A stretch of 50,363 nt of DNA, from positions 1-50,363 of the forward strand of contig JASMLK010000155.1 in NCBI GenBank assembly GCA_030748735.1. Reading direction: 5' to 3'. The notes beneath the pieces were generated by a model. It was not told the origin of the DNA, did no database searches, and saw only the letters and a program-made list of their open reading frames with translations. This document shows positions 43,772 to 50,363 of the stretch, piece after piece (position 1 is the first letter of the stretch; each line of letters begins with the position of its first letter). The translations under genes were made by a program, and so were the position numbers. The stretch comes from Myxococcota bacterium (GTDB lineage Bacteria; Myxococcota_A; UBA9160; UBA4427).

Positions 43772-44953
43772 ATGAGCACGGCGCTCGGGGATCTGGTCGT
43801 CATCGATCTTTCGACCGAATTCTTCGGTGGGGTCGCGGCGGCACTACTGGCGGACTTCGGCGCGCGCGTGATTCGCGTCGAGAACACGGGGGTGCCGGCC
43901 CCGATCAAGAATCGCGACGGCATGCGACCGCAAGAGGTCATCGACGCTCACGCGGAGCTGGCCCATCGCAACAAACAGAGCATCGCGCTCGATCTCGAGA
44001 CCGACGAAGGGCTCTCGGTCCTGAAGCAGCTCATCGCCAGGAGCGATGTGCTGATGACCGACCTGCCCTTCGCTGAGCAGGACGCCAAAGGGCTCGACTA
44101 CGAATCCCTCTGCGGTCTGCGCGCGGACATCATTGTGGCCCGGGGTTCGGGTTTCGGCCCCAATGGTCCCGACCGCGATCTCCCTGCAATCGACGAACTG
44201 GCCGCCTCGCGTGTTGGCTTGATGTCGACCCTCGGCGAACCCGGTCAGCCACCCGTCTACAGTGGCACCGGGCAGATGCACACCGCGGTGATGCTGGCCT
44301 TCGGCGCCCTGATGGCGCTCGTCCATCGCGCAAAATCGGGAGAAGGACAGGTGGTCGACACCTCGCTCTTCGCTGGGAACATGTATTCGGCAAGCCTCGA
44401 CTTGCAGGCCTACCTCGCCGTTCGCGCCGACCGCATCCTCGAACCGGTATCGCGTCTCGACATGGGCAACCCGATGAGCGGGCCTTCCTATCCGTGTTCG
44501 GACGGTCGCTGGGTCACCCTCGCGATGCCCGACACCGATCGTTGGTGGCCCATCTTCTCCGAGGTGATGGGGCTCGACATCGACGATCCGCGCTTCGACA
44601 CCCACGAAAAGCGCTGCGGCGACAATCGCCTCGAGATGATGCAGCTGCTCGACGAACTCTTCGTGAAGCAGCCCGGCTCCCACTGGGAGAAGGAGTTCGC
44701 TGAAAAGAAGATGAGCGCGGACCTGATCGAGACCTACGACTATCCGGCGCACTGCGACCAGGCTCGCGTGAACCGCTATGTGCTCGACCTCGATCATCCG
44801 AGCCACGGCGAGTTCCAGAGCCTCGGCTTCCCGATCATGATGAGCGACAACCCCGCGCGCCTGCGCAGCATGGCGCCCTGTCGGGGGCAGCACACCGAGG
44901 AAGTCCTCGAAGACTTCCTTGGTCTCGACGCAGACCAGAGGAATCGATCATGA
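43772..44953 (+). CDS. Family III CoA-transferase (CaiB/BaiF) with catalytic Asp replaced by His
   Basis: The 393-residue protein is a full-length CaiB/BaiF-type protein (DLVVIDLSTEFFGGVAA, HRNKQSIALDLETDEG, GEGQVVDTSLFAGNMY). In active members an Asp near residue 169 takes the acyl group in the pattern G-E-P-x-x-P-P-V-x-x-G-x-x-x-x-D. Here the stretch reads GEPGQPPVYSGTGQMH, with His170 (CAC) in that place. It may be a non-catalytic partner subunit of the next gene, as heteromeric family III CoA-transferases such as BbsEF are known. A GGAGGAGG site precedes it. It overlaps the next gene by four bases. Confidence 0.85.
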   Translation: MSTALGDLVVIDLSTEFFGGVAAALLADFGARVIRVENTGVPAPIKNRDGMRPQEVIDAHAELAHRNKQSIALDLETDEGLSVLKQLIARSDVLMTDLPFAEQDAKGLDYESLCGLRADIIVARGSGFGPNGPDRDLPAIDELAASRVGLMSTLGEPGQPPVYSGTGQMHTAVMLAFGALMALVHRAKSGEGQVVDTSLFAGNMYSASLDLQAYLAVRADRILEPVSRLDMGNPMSGPSYPCSDGRWVTLAMPDTDRWWPIFSEVMGLDIDDPRFDTHEKRCGDNRLEMMQLLDELFVKQPGSHWEKEFAEKKMSADLIETYDYPAHCDQARVNRYVLDLDHPSHGEFQSLGFPIMMSDNPARLRSMAPCRGQHTEEVLEDFLGLDADQRNRS

Positions 44954-46161
44954 GCAAAGCACTCGAAGGCCTCCGCGTGCTCGACTGCACGGTCTGGTTC
45001 CAGGGGCCGGTGAGTTCGCAGTATCTCGCCGACTTCGGCGCCGAGGTGATCCACATCGAGCGCCCCGTGACCGGCGATCCCGCCCGCGGCGTGCGCAGCA
45101 TCAAGGCGCTCGAGATCGGCGATTGGAACCAGTACTTCCTGGTGATCAACCGCAACAAGAAGAGCCTCGCGATCGATCTGCGCAGCGAAGAGGGGCAGCA
45201 GCTCTTCTACAAGCTCGTCGCCCAGGCGGACGTCTTCCTCTGGAACCAGGGCATGGACAACCTGGTGAAGTGGAACCTCAGCTACGAAAAGCTCTCGGCC
45301 GTCAACCCGCGCATCATCCATGTGACCAACACCGGGCACGGGCAGAAGGGAACGCTCGAGAAGCCCTCCTTCGACATCAACGTGCAGGCGCTCACGGGGA
45401 TCATGACGCGCCAGGGCGAACCCGGGCAGCCGCCGATCTACCTCGGCATGGGGAGTGGCGACGCATACGGCGGCATCATGAGTGCCTTTGGCATCTTGAT
45501 GGCGCTGTATCAGCGCGAAAAGACGGGACGTGGACAGGCGGTCGATGCATCGCTCTACGGCGCACAGCTCTTCATGGGCGCCCCCACCCTGCAGCCCTAC
45601 CTCGCGTCGGGCAAGGACTTCTACGCGAAGCAGATCTCGCGAAGCGAAGCCCCCAACCCGCTTTGGAACCGATACAAGACGCAGGACAAGTGGATGTACC
45701 TGTGTCAGACGAATACCGACGACGGGTTCAGCGCGCTGTGTGACGCACTCGGTGCAGGCTCGATCGCCGCGGACTCGCGCTTCGCCGATGCCGCGGCTCG
45801 CGAGTCCAACAACACCGAACTCATCGCCGCGCTCGACGCTCACTTCGCGGACAAGCGCGCTGAAGCCTGGTGCGACGCTCTCGCAAACGCGGGCATCCCC
45901 GCGAGCCCGATCGAAACCTTCAAGGAACTCGCCGCCGATCCGCAGGCCTGGGAGAACGACTACTTCCTCAAGACCTGGTGCAGCGAAACGGACGAAGAAG
46001 TCGAGATCCGCGGTCTTCCCGTGACGCTCAGCAAGACACCGGGCAGCGTCGAAACCCTCGGCCCCGAGCTCGGCCAGGACACCGAGATCGTGCTGATGGA
46101 AATGCTCGGCATGGAATGGGAAGAGATCGAGGCGCTCAAGGCCAGGGAAGTCATTCCTTGA
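44950..46161 (+). CDS. Family III CoA-transferase (CaiB/BaiF)
   Basis: The 403-residue protein has the interlocked-ring CoA-transferase sequence. The N-terminal LEGLRVLDCTVWFQGPVSS is followed by INRNKKSLAIDL, and by GEPGQPPIYLGMGSGD, with D171 as the likely catalytic residue. It overlaps the previous gene by the ATGA sequence, which suggests co-translation with its His-variant sister. It resembles that sister in length and in the Asp-region spacing but is clearly different in sequence. The acyl substrate is unknown; a CoA transfer to a beta-keto acid made by the carboxylase would fit. Confidence 0.86.
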   Translation: MSKALEGLRVLDCTVWFQGPVSSQYLADFGAEVIHIERPVTGDPARGVRSIKALEIGDWNQYFLVINRNKKSLAIDLRSEEGQQLFYKLVAQADVFLWNQGMDNLVKWNLSYEKLSAVNPRIIHVTNTGHGQKGTLEKPSFDINVQALTGIMTRQGEPGQPPIYLGMGSGDAYGGIMSAFGILMALYQREKTGRGQAVDASLYGAQLFMGAPTLQPYLASGKDFYAKQISRSEAPNPLWNRYKTQDKWMYLCQTNTDDGFSALCDALGAGSIAADSRFADAAARESNNTELIAALDAHFADKRAEAWCDALANAGIPASPIETFKELAADPQAWENDYFLKTWCSETDEEVEIRGLPVTLSKTPGSVETLGPELGQDTEIVLMEMLGMEWEEIEALKAREVIP

Positions 46162-47423
46162 GCGACGGCAGCGACCCGAAAGCAGCCCTCGCCGACGGCC
46201 CGCTCACGGGCATTCGCGTGCTCGATGTCGCCACCATGTTGGCCGGCCCCTATGGCGCGACCCTGCTCGGCGACATGGGCGCCGACGTCATCAAGGTGGA
46301 AAGCACCTTCGGCGACGACTCGCGCCACCTCGGCCCGCGCCGCGGCAGCCAACGCACCGCGTTCATGAGCCTGAACCGCAACAAGCGCGACATCGTGATC
46401 GACATGACGAAGGGCGCGCAGGCCCAGACGGTGCTCGGCAAACTCGTCGAAACGACCGACATCTTCATCACGAACATCCGCGGAGACGCGCTCGAAAAGC
46501 TCGGCCTCGGCTACGAGGCCATGCGCGCGCATCGCGAAGACCTGATCTGGATCAGCGTCACGGCCTTCGGCTACGACGGTCCGTACGCGGGACGCCCGGG
46601 CATCGACTTTCTGGCCCAGGGCTACGCGGGACTGCTTTCGCAAAACGGTGAGCCCGACGGCGAACCCGTGCGCCTCACCGTGCCGCTGATCGACGTGATG
46701 ACTTCCGAACTCGTGTGCAGCGGGGCGCTCGCCGCGATCATCGCGCGCGGCAAGACGGGCCAGGGTCAACGCATCGAGGTCTCGTTGCTCGACGCCCTCA
46801 CCCACGCCATGGCGAACCCGATCGGCGCCTACCAGAACGCCAACTTCGACACCCCGCGCACCGGCAACCGCAGTCTCTACTTCGCACCGTCGGGCATCTA
46901 TCGCTGCAAGGATGGCAAGGTGGTCATCACCTGCTTCTCGCAGAAGTTCTTCGAAAATCTCTGCCGCGCCCTCGACCGCGATTGGGTGTCGGACGCGCGC
47001 TTCGCCACGATCGACGCGCGCAAGCAGAACGAAGACGAACTCGACCGCGTGCTCGAGGAGCGCTGCATGGACTTTGGGCGCGAAGAACTCGTCGAACGCC
47101 TCGTGGCGGGCGACCTCCTGACCGCCCCGATCAACGAGATGCCCGACGTCGTGGCCGACCCGCAGATCCGCCACAACGACATGATCCAGAACATCGAGCA
47201 CACCCTCGAAGGCACGGTCGACGTCACCAACATCCCGATCAAGTTCTTCGGCACACCGGGTGGCGTTCGGCTTCCGCCTCCGGCGCTCGGCGAACACACC
47301 GACCCGATTCTCGCCGAACTGGGCTACGACGCCGCGACCATCGAAGCACTCACGGGCGATGGCATCGTGTGGAGTCACGAGAAACTCGAAGAGGCACGCG
47401 CCGCGCGAGCGGCGAAGAAGTGA
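46158..47423 (+). CDS. Family III CoA-transferase (CaiB/BaiF), third in tandem
   Basis: This 421-residue protein starts with a TTG that overlaps the previous stop (TTGA), so the three are translationally coupled. ADGPLTGIRVLDVATMLAG and SLNRNKRDIVID are followed by GEPDGEPVRLTVPLID, with D179 as the catalytic Asp. It lies closer to the typical formyl-CoA-transferase-like group than the other two, so it may use a different acyl substrate. The C-terminal part ends in an Ala/Lys-rich tail. It overlaps the transporter start by four bases (GTGA). Confidence 0.86.
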   Translation: MSDGSDPKAALADGPLTGIRVLDVATMLAGPYGATLLGDMGADVIKVESTFGDDSRHLGPRRGSQRTAFMSLNRNKRDIVIDMTKGAQAQTVLGKLVETTDIFITNIRGDALEKLGLGYEAMRAHREDLIWISVTAFGYDGPYAGRPGIDFLAQGYAGLLSQNGEPDGEPVRLTVPLIDVMTSELVCSGALAAIIARGKTGQGQRIEVSLLDALTHAMANPIGAYQNANFDTPRTGNRSLYFAPSGIYRCKDGKVVITCFSQKFFENLCRALDRDWVSDARFATIDARKQNEDELDRVLEERCMDFGREELVERLVAGDLLTAPINEMPDVVADPQIRHNDMIQNIEHTLEGTVDVTNIPIKFFGTPGGVRLPPPALGEHTDPILAELGYDAATIEALTGDGIVWSHEKLEEARAARAAKK

Positions 47424-48748
47424 GCGAGCCGGCTTCGCCCTCGCCCACCGAAGCAGCACCCGAAATCTCGCGGGGCTATTCGAACTACGTGCTCGGGGTG
47501 CTCTTCCTCGTCTACGTCTTCAACTTCATGGACCGACAGGTGTTGTCGATCGTGCTCGACGACATCAAAGAAGAGATCGAGCTTTCGGACACCTACATGG
47601 GCTTTCTCGCGGGCTTCGCCTTCTCGCTCATGTACACCTTCGCCGGGATCCCGATCGCGCGATACGCGGACCGCGCGTCTCGACGCAACGTGGTGACGAT
47701 CGGCCTGCTCGTCTGGACGAGCTTCACGGCGATCACGGGGAGCGTCACGACCTTCCTGCAGCTCTTCGCCGCGCGCGTCGGCGTGGGAATCGGTGAAGCC
47801 GCAGGCACGCCGCCGTCCCATTCGTTGATCAGCGACTACTTCCCGCTCGAACGCCGAGCCACCGCCCTTTCGATCTACGGCATGGGTGTGTTCATCGGCA
47901 TGGCGGGAGCGATGTACTTCGGCGCGCAGATCGCCGAGAACTTCGGCTGGCGGGCGGTCTATCTCACCCTCGGACTGATCGGGATTCCGCTCGCGGGCCT
48001 CGTCTTCTTCACGGTGCGCGAGTTGCCCCGGGGCGCATCGGACCAGGCGGGCCAGCAGGTCGTCGAAGTTGCCGAGCAGCCCCCGCTCGGTGAGGCGCTG
48101 CTCGGGATCTTGCGCATTCGCTCGCTCATGCTGATCATCGCCGGTACCGCGGTCCAGTCTCTCGCGGGCTATGGCCTGCTGGTCTGGGGCGCACCGTTTC
48201 TCATGCGCGTGCACGGAATGAGTCGCCTCGATGTCGGCCTGTACCTCGCTCTGGCAATCGGCATCGCGGGATGCGCGGGGACCTACGCGGGCGGGCGACT
48301 CTCGGACCACTTCGGTCAACGCGACGAGCGCTGGTACATGAAGTTGCCCGCGCTTCAAGCGGCACTCGGCCTGCCCTTCCTCATTGGCTTCCTGCTCGCA
48401 CCGAGTGCGGCCCTGTCTCTGGCCTGCTTCGCACCCTTCTACTTCATCGCCAACATGTATCTGGGGCCAATGTACGCGATGACCCAGACCCTGGTACCGC
48501 CGGCCATGCGGGCGACCGCGTCCGCGATCAACCTGTTCATCGTGAACCTGATCGGCCTCGGCCTCGGCCCCTTCCTCATGGGTTATCTCAACGACGCGTT
48601 GGCAGCGCAGTACGGTGACGAGTCGATTCGCTGGTCGTTGCTCTCGGTCGGGCTCGTCGGCGGGAGCGCGGTGCTGTTCTTCGGCGCCGCCAGTCGCTCG
48701 CTACCTCGAGACCTCGCCGCAGCGCGGGCCGCAGCCCGCGCATCCTGA
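47420..48748 (+). CDS. MFS transporter (Spinster-like) at the end of the carboxylase operon
   Basis: This 442-residue protein has 12 membrane helices. FNFMDRQVLSIVLDDIKEEI and the loop ARYADRASRRN are the MFS signatures. GEAAGTPPSHSLISDYFPLERRATA is the family loop after helix four. The Spinster-like subgroup carries organic acids or lipids. As it is coupled to the CoA-transferases by a GTGA overlap, it may import the substrate of the carboxylase system or export its product. The start is a GTG at 47420. Confidence 0.85.
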   Translation: MSEPASPSPTEAAPEISRGYSNYVLGVLFLVYVFNFMDRQVLSIVLDDIKEEIELSDTYMGFLAGFAFSLMYTFAGIPIARYADRASRRNVVTIGLLVWTSFTAITGSVTTFLQLFAARVGVGIGEAAGTPPSHSLISDYFPLERRATALSIYGMGVFIGMAGAMYFGAQIAENFGWRAVYLTLGLIGIPLAGLVFFTVRELPRGASDQAGQQVVEVAEQPPLGEALLGILRIRSLMLIIAGTAVQSLAGYGLLVWGAPFLMRVHGMSRLDVGLYLALAIGIAGCAGTYAGGRLSDHFGQRDERWYMKLPALQAALGLPFLIGFLLAPSAALSLACFAPFYFIANMYLGPMYAMTQTLVPPAMRATASAINLFIVNLIGLGLGPFLMGYLNDALAAQYGDESIRWSLLSVGLVGGSAVLFFGAASRSLPRDLAAARAAARAS

Positions 48749-49428
48749 TGCAGCTTTCGCTGCGCGGCGTCGCCAAGCAGTACGGGCGCACGGCGGGGCT
48801 GCAGCCTTCGAACCTCGAGATCGGCCCCGGCGAAGTCGTAGGACTGCTCGGGCCGAACGGGTCTGGCAAGACGACCCTGTTGCGGCTCGCGGCGGGCCTG
48901 CTCCGTCCAACGACAGGTGAAGTCGCACTCGACCAGGCACCACCCGGGCGCCGCAAGGATCGCTTCGCCTTCCTCTCCACCTCGGCGGTCTTTCCCGACA
49001 CGATGGCGAAGCGGGAAGTCACCCGGCTCATGGCGGGGTTGTTTCCGGACTTTTCCGCCGAGCGCTTCGAGCAACTGATCGCGCGACTCGACGTTCCAGA
49101 CCGCGCCTTCCACGCTCTTTCGCGCGGCAATCAGACCAAGCTTCAACTGGCCGCCACCCTCGCTCGAAAGACACCGCTCTACCTGCTCGACGAGCCCCTC
49201 GCGGGGATCGACTTCATGGCACGCGAGGAGATCATCGACGCCGTGCTCTCGGAGTTTCGCGCCGAGGCCACGGTCGTCCTCAGCACGCACGAAGTGAAGG
49301 ACGCCGAGCCCCTGTTCGACCGCGTGGTGATCCTGCGCGAAGGCGAGATCATGCTCGACGAAACGACACGCGCGCTCGTCGAACGCGGCACGACCGTGGT
49401 CGAATGCTATCGGGGCTTCATGCGATGA
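48748..49428 (+). CDS. ABC transporter ATP-binding protein
   Basis: The 226-residue ATPase has Walker A GPNGSGKT (35-42), a variant signature LSRGNQTK (124-131) in place of LSGGQ, Walker B YLLDEP (145-150) and STHE at the switch histidine. The variant signature is seen in YtrB/YhcG-like exporters. Its ATG overlaps the transporter stop (TGATG), so it follows in the same transcript. It is paired with the permease that overlaps it by four bases. Confidence 0.88.
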   Translation: MQLSLRGVAKQYGRTAGLQPSNLEIGPGEVVGLLGPNGSGKTTLLRLAAGLLRPTTGEVALDQAPPGRRKDRFAFLSTSAVFPDTMAKREVTRLMAGLFPDFSAERFEQLIARLDVPDRAFHALSRGNQTKLQLAATLARKTPLYLLDEPLAGIDFMAREEIIDAVLSEFRAEATVVLSTHEVKDAEPLFDRVVILREGEIMLDETTRALVERGTTVVECYRGFMR

Positions 49429-50363
49429 ACGCGCTTCGCTGCCTGTTCTGGTACGAAACACGCCGCAATGCCTGGGTGCTCTATGGCGCCGCGGCCGGGC
49501 TCGTGATGTTCGCGTTCGTTCTCATCCTGCTTCCCGGCGTGCTGACGGGCGCCGACATTGTCGGCATTCCCGAAGCGGGCGAGGCACCGGACCCGAATCG
49601 CTCTGGGGAGATTCGAATCGAGTCGAGTCGAGACGAGGGCGGAGGCTCCTTCATCTCTCGCTCTTTCGAATGGACCTTCGGGACCAGCCCGGATCCGTCG
49701 GACGAAGAGACTGCTGACGATGCATCGACTGGCGCCCGAGAACCCATGACCGACTCCAGCAGTACCTTCGAACTACCGGACGAACTCCAGTTCGCCCTTC
49801 GCCCCAGGCAGGCGGCCACGTTCATTGCAGCCATGTTTCTTTCGGCGGCCACCCTGCTCGGTTTCTTCATCGCCCACGTCCGCGAGGCCGATCGCGGTGA
49901 GATGACGATCCACTACCAATCCCCCGTCGCGCCGGAAGCGCAACTCTGCGCGCGCTTCGCGTTCATGGCGGGCGCTTCGCTGGCCGTTTTCACAGCTGCG
50001 ATGCTCGTCTACGACGTCGTTCAGGCGAGCCAATCCCTTGCCGCGGCACTTCCCGTCGCCGAGGGTCTCGGTGCCTACGCGGAAATTCGTTGGGGAAACC
50101 TCGTGCTCGCGAGCGCGATCACCCAGGTTCTGCCCGCAGCGGCGTTCATCCTGCTCTTCGTGCAGTTGCAGAATGCATACGGCTTGTTGGGAGGGCAGCG
50201 ACTCGCGGGCTTCGTCGTGCTGATCGCGGGGCTCACGACTTCGCTCTTCTGCTACGAACGCTTCGGCCGCGCGGGCGTCGAAGGGGAATCGGTGCTCCCG
50301 ATCATCGCTGTTCGCGAGCAGCCGACCCTCGACGTTGCGATCGGGAACTTCGACCTGACGCGC
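49425..50363 (+). CDS. ABC transporter permease, partial (runs off window end)
   Basis: The frame is open to the last base, 313 codons without a stop. The start ATG overlaps the ATPase stop (ATGA). A first membrane helix (about residues 15-35, NAWVLYGAAAGLVMFAFVL) is followed by an acidic, Ser/Asp/Glu-rich external region (about 45-125), then several further helices (LFLSAATLLGFFIAHV-type and VLPAAAFILLFVQL). The layout resembles ABC-2 permeases of YhcG/YtrB-type systems. Substrate unknown. Confidence 0.75.
   Translation, partial: MNALRCLFWYETRRNAWVLYGAAAGLVMFAFVLILLPGVLTGADIVGIPEAGEAPDPNRSGEIRIESSRDEGGGSFISRSFEWTFGTSPDPSDEETADDASTGAREPMTDSSSTFELPDELQFALRPRQAATFIAAMFLSAATLLGFFIAHVREADRGEMTIHYQSPVAPEAQLCARFAFMAGASLAVFTAAMLVYDVVQASQSLAAALPVAEGLGAYAEIRWGNLVLASAITQVLPAAAFILLFVQLQNAYGLLGGQRLAGFVVLIAGLTTSLFCYERFGRAGVEGESVLPIIAVREQPTLDVAIGNFDLTR

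Noticed and set aside
1..50363. CRISPR arrays, tRNA and rRNA genes
   Set aside because: No regularly spaced direct repeats, and no cloverleaf or rRNA-like stretches were recognised by eye; a covariance-model scan would settle this.

Overview
The window is about 50 kb of high-GC bacterial DNA with strong third-position GC and dense, often overlapping genes. It holds about fifty genes, two or three gene remnants, one insertion-sequence remnant and a small family of dispersed repeats. No rRNA, tRNA or CRISPR was seen. The gene mix is an ethylmalonyl-CoA-mutase-type enzyme, an F420-type LLM oxidoreductase, many CoA-ester enzymes, an aa3-type oxidase operon with two subunit III genes, and a bacterial DNA topoisomerase VI. 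This suggests an uncultured aerobic heterotroph of the old 'Deltaproteobacteria' assemblage (Myxococcota or Binatota-like). That placement is an inference from gene content only.

Layout. 1-1.1 kb: the end of a TetR regulator, an IS200/IS605 left-end remnant, repeat copy 1 and a cupin. 1.1-5.7 kb: a YqeC-like GTPase-fold protein, then a B12 module (acyl-CoA mutase, MeaB chaperone, cobalamin adenosyltransferase). 5.7-10 kb: two metallo-beta-lactamase-fold hydrolases, a 5'-3' exonuclease, a truncated arsC running in frame into an ABM monooxygenase, pterin dehydratase and TetR. 10.1-16.4 kb (all minus strand): haem farnesyltransferase, dihaem cytochrome c, a 35-residue membrane peptide, oxidase subunits II, I, III, IV and a second III, and a small Cys-containing membrane protein. 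16.7-22.5 kb (minus): a phosphotransferase, topoisomerase VI A and B with lysine-rich histone-H1-like tails, a thioesterase and a PhyH dioxygenase. 22.5-30 kb: repeat copy 2, an S9 peptidase homologue without its catalytic Ser and His, an LLM oxidoreductase, an enoyl-CoA hydratase, a membrane spermidine-synthase-like protein, a MITE-like repeat and an SDR. 30-34.3 kb: an SMP-30 remnant, a transporter, an FKBP, an NTF2-like protein, PilZ and a His-rich exported protein. 34.3-37.9 kb (minus): the etfB-etfA-DUF35-thiolase operon. 38.8-48.7 kb (plus): an eight-kilobase-plus operon with a three-subunit acetone-carboxylase-like enzyme, three family III CoA-transferases in tandem and an MFS transporter. 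48.7-50.4 kb: an ABC ATPase and a permease that runs off the end.

How the genes may work together. The 38.8-48.7 kb operon looks like an ATP-dependent ketone (or similar carbonyl) carboxylation system whose carboxylate product could be activated by CoA-transferases. The divergent Etf/thiolase/DUF35 operon could then oxidise and cleave the CoA ester. The mutase-MeaB-adenosyltransferase group could feed branched dicarboxylyl-CoA products into central metabolism, and the oxidase operon would be the respiratory sink. The carboxylase/CoA-transferase link, topoisomerase VI with basic tails, the K-channel-less oxidase and the dead S9 protein are the most interesting items.
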